64,000 nt of DNA from Bacteroidales bacterium. GTDB lineage: Bacteria; Bacteroidota; Bacteroidia; Bacteroidales; JAADGE01. The notes below the pieces were generated by a model. That model did no database searches. It had not been told where the DNA came from and saw nothing but the letters and a program-made list of their open reading frames with translations. Location of the stretch: assembly GCA_021648725.1 (NCBI GenBank), contig JAKISF010000009.1:1-64000 (forward strand), in the 5' to 3' direction. A program made the translations under genes and the position numbers. Of this stretch, positions 63,455-64,000 are shown piece after piece. Position 1 is the stretch's first letter. The number at the start of each line of letters is the position of its first letter.

Positions 63455-64000
63455 TTAAAAATAACCTTCTTTTTTTCTGTCTTCCATTGCTGTTTCGGAA
63501 CGTTTATCATCAAATCGTTGTCCTCTTTCTGTTGTTCTTTCTGCTGCTATTTCGTCAATAATGTCTTCCAAATTATCAGCTTTTGATTGTGTAAGTCCTG
63601 TATTTGTAATATCCCCTATTGTTCTGCAACGAACATCTAAGACTTCGGATTTTTCATTAGGTTTCAGTTGCATAAATGAAGCTGCAGCTAACAACACACC
63701 GTCTCGTTTAAATACTTCTCTTCTGTGAGTGAAATATAAAGTCGGAATTTCAATGTTTTCCATATAAATATATTGCCAAACATCAAGTTCTGTCCAATTA
63801 CTGATAGGAAATACCCTGAAATGTTCACCCATTCTTTTTTTACCGTTAAATAAATTCCAAAGTTCAGGTCTTTGATTTTTAGGATCCCATTGTCCGAACT
63901 CGTCTCGGTGTGAGAAAAAGCGTTCCTTTGCTCTTGCTTTTTCTTCATCACGCCTTCCTCCGCCCATTGCCGCATCAAACTTATTTTCTTCAATTGCTTC
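63455..64000 (-). CDS. cysD: Sulfate adenylyltransferase subunit 2, C-terminal part (cut by window edge)
   Basis: 182 codons are visible; the frame stays open to base 64000, so the N-terminus with the PP-loop lies outside. Visible blocks are AAMGGGRRDEEKARAKER, FGQWDPKNQRPELWNLF, FRVFPISNWTELDVWQYI and the end SKADNLEDIIDEIAAERTTERGQR. It is the PAPS-reductase-like catalytic half of ATP sulfurylase. A start at the internal Met (63967) is wrong because the AA before it and more continue the family alignment. Confidence 0.95.
   Translation of the reverse strand, partial: EAIEENKFDAAMGGGRRDEEKARAKERFFSHRDEFGQWDPKNQRPELWNLFNGKKRMGEHFRVFPISNWTELDVWQYIYMENIEIPTLYFTHRREVFKRDGVLLAAASFMQLKPNEKSEVLDVRCRTIGDITNTGLTQSKADNLEDIIDEIAAERTTERGQRFDDKRSETAMEDRKKEGYF

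Overview
The window reads as chromosomal DNA of a low-GC member of the Bacteroidota. The signs are a short group-specific primary sigma factor, a gingipain-type protease with a C-terminal type IX secretion sorting domain, a DUF4293 protein, a fused CcoN-CcoO oxidase, many promoters with the Bacteroidota -7 box TAnnTTTG, and almost no Shine-Dalgarno sequences. The sequence does not settle the genus. A cbb3 oxidase beside pta/ackA suggests a microaerobic or facultative life.

Layout. 1-2520 is a worn accessory edge: the tail of an IS4-type transposase, hairpins, an AlbA/Schlafen-type regulator with a perfect 12-bp tandem repeat in its linker, and a decayed GIY-YIG gene. 2521-9898 is one long minus-strand run: pta, a 3-hydroxyacyl-CoA dehydrogenase and ackA; a secreted unknown and truA; then a DUF368 lipid-carrier translocase, aroE and a small MscS-like channel. 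10066-13484 holds DUF4293, rpoD, and a ferredoxin-NADP reductase paired with a dihydroorotate-dehydrogenase-like protein. 13875-20789 is the cbb3 oxidase locus (ccoS, ccoNO fusion, ccoQ, ccoP, ccoG, ccoH, a TauE/SafE-like protein and a cytochrome c lipoprotein). A perfect FNR-type box lies about 41 bp before the predicted ccoG start of transcription.

20862-30877 holds a nucleoid-associated protein, ribH, an AraC-type regulator with a degenerate metal-binding-like N-terminus, and the most unusual locus here: a PqqD-like protein, an ATP-grasp ligase, a diaminopimelate-decarboxylase-like enzyme, a urea-transporter/M23-peptidase fusion and two exported TPR proteins, one probably an outer-membrane barrel. 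It has a structured leader and lies between ribH and the TPR membrane-protein gene that I recall as its usual neighbour. I propose it as a candidate undescribed peptide- or amino-acid-conjugate system.

31027-39476 has recF, two lipoproteins, dnaX, monomeric isocitrate dehydrogenase with a folded leader, ferritin, a 233-bp MITE with a 6-bp target duplication, and a zinc-ribbon protein. 39524-48449 has the C25 protease, a MoxR ATPase, a Pmp3-like protein, guaA, an exonuclease/phosphatase-family protein and a small membrane protein. 48493-58520 has a 1556-residue exported unknown, a TIGR01212 radical SAM protein, a thioredoxin-like protein, trkA and threonine synthase. 58633-64000 is a sulfate-assimilation run in minus orientation: cysD (cut by the window edge), cysN, an SLC13 permease, a short-chain dehydrogenase and cysQ.

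No rRNA, tRNA or CRISPR array was recognised. Assignments are read by eye from motifs; no database search was run.
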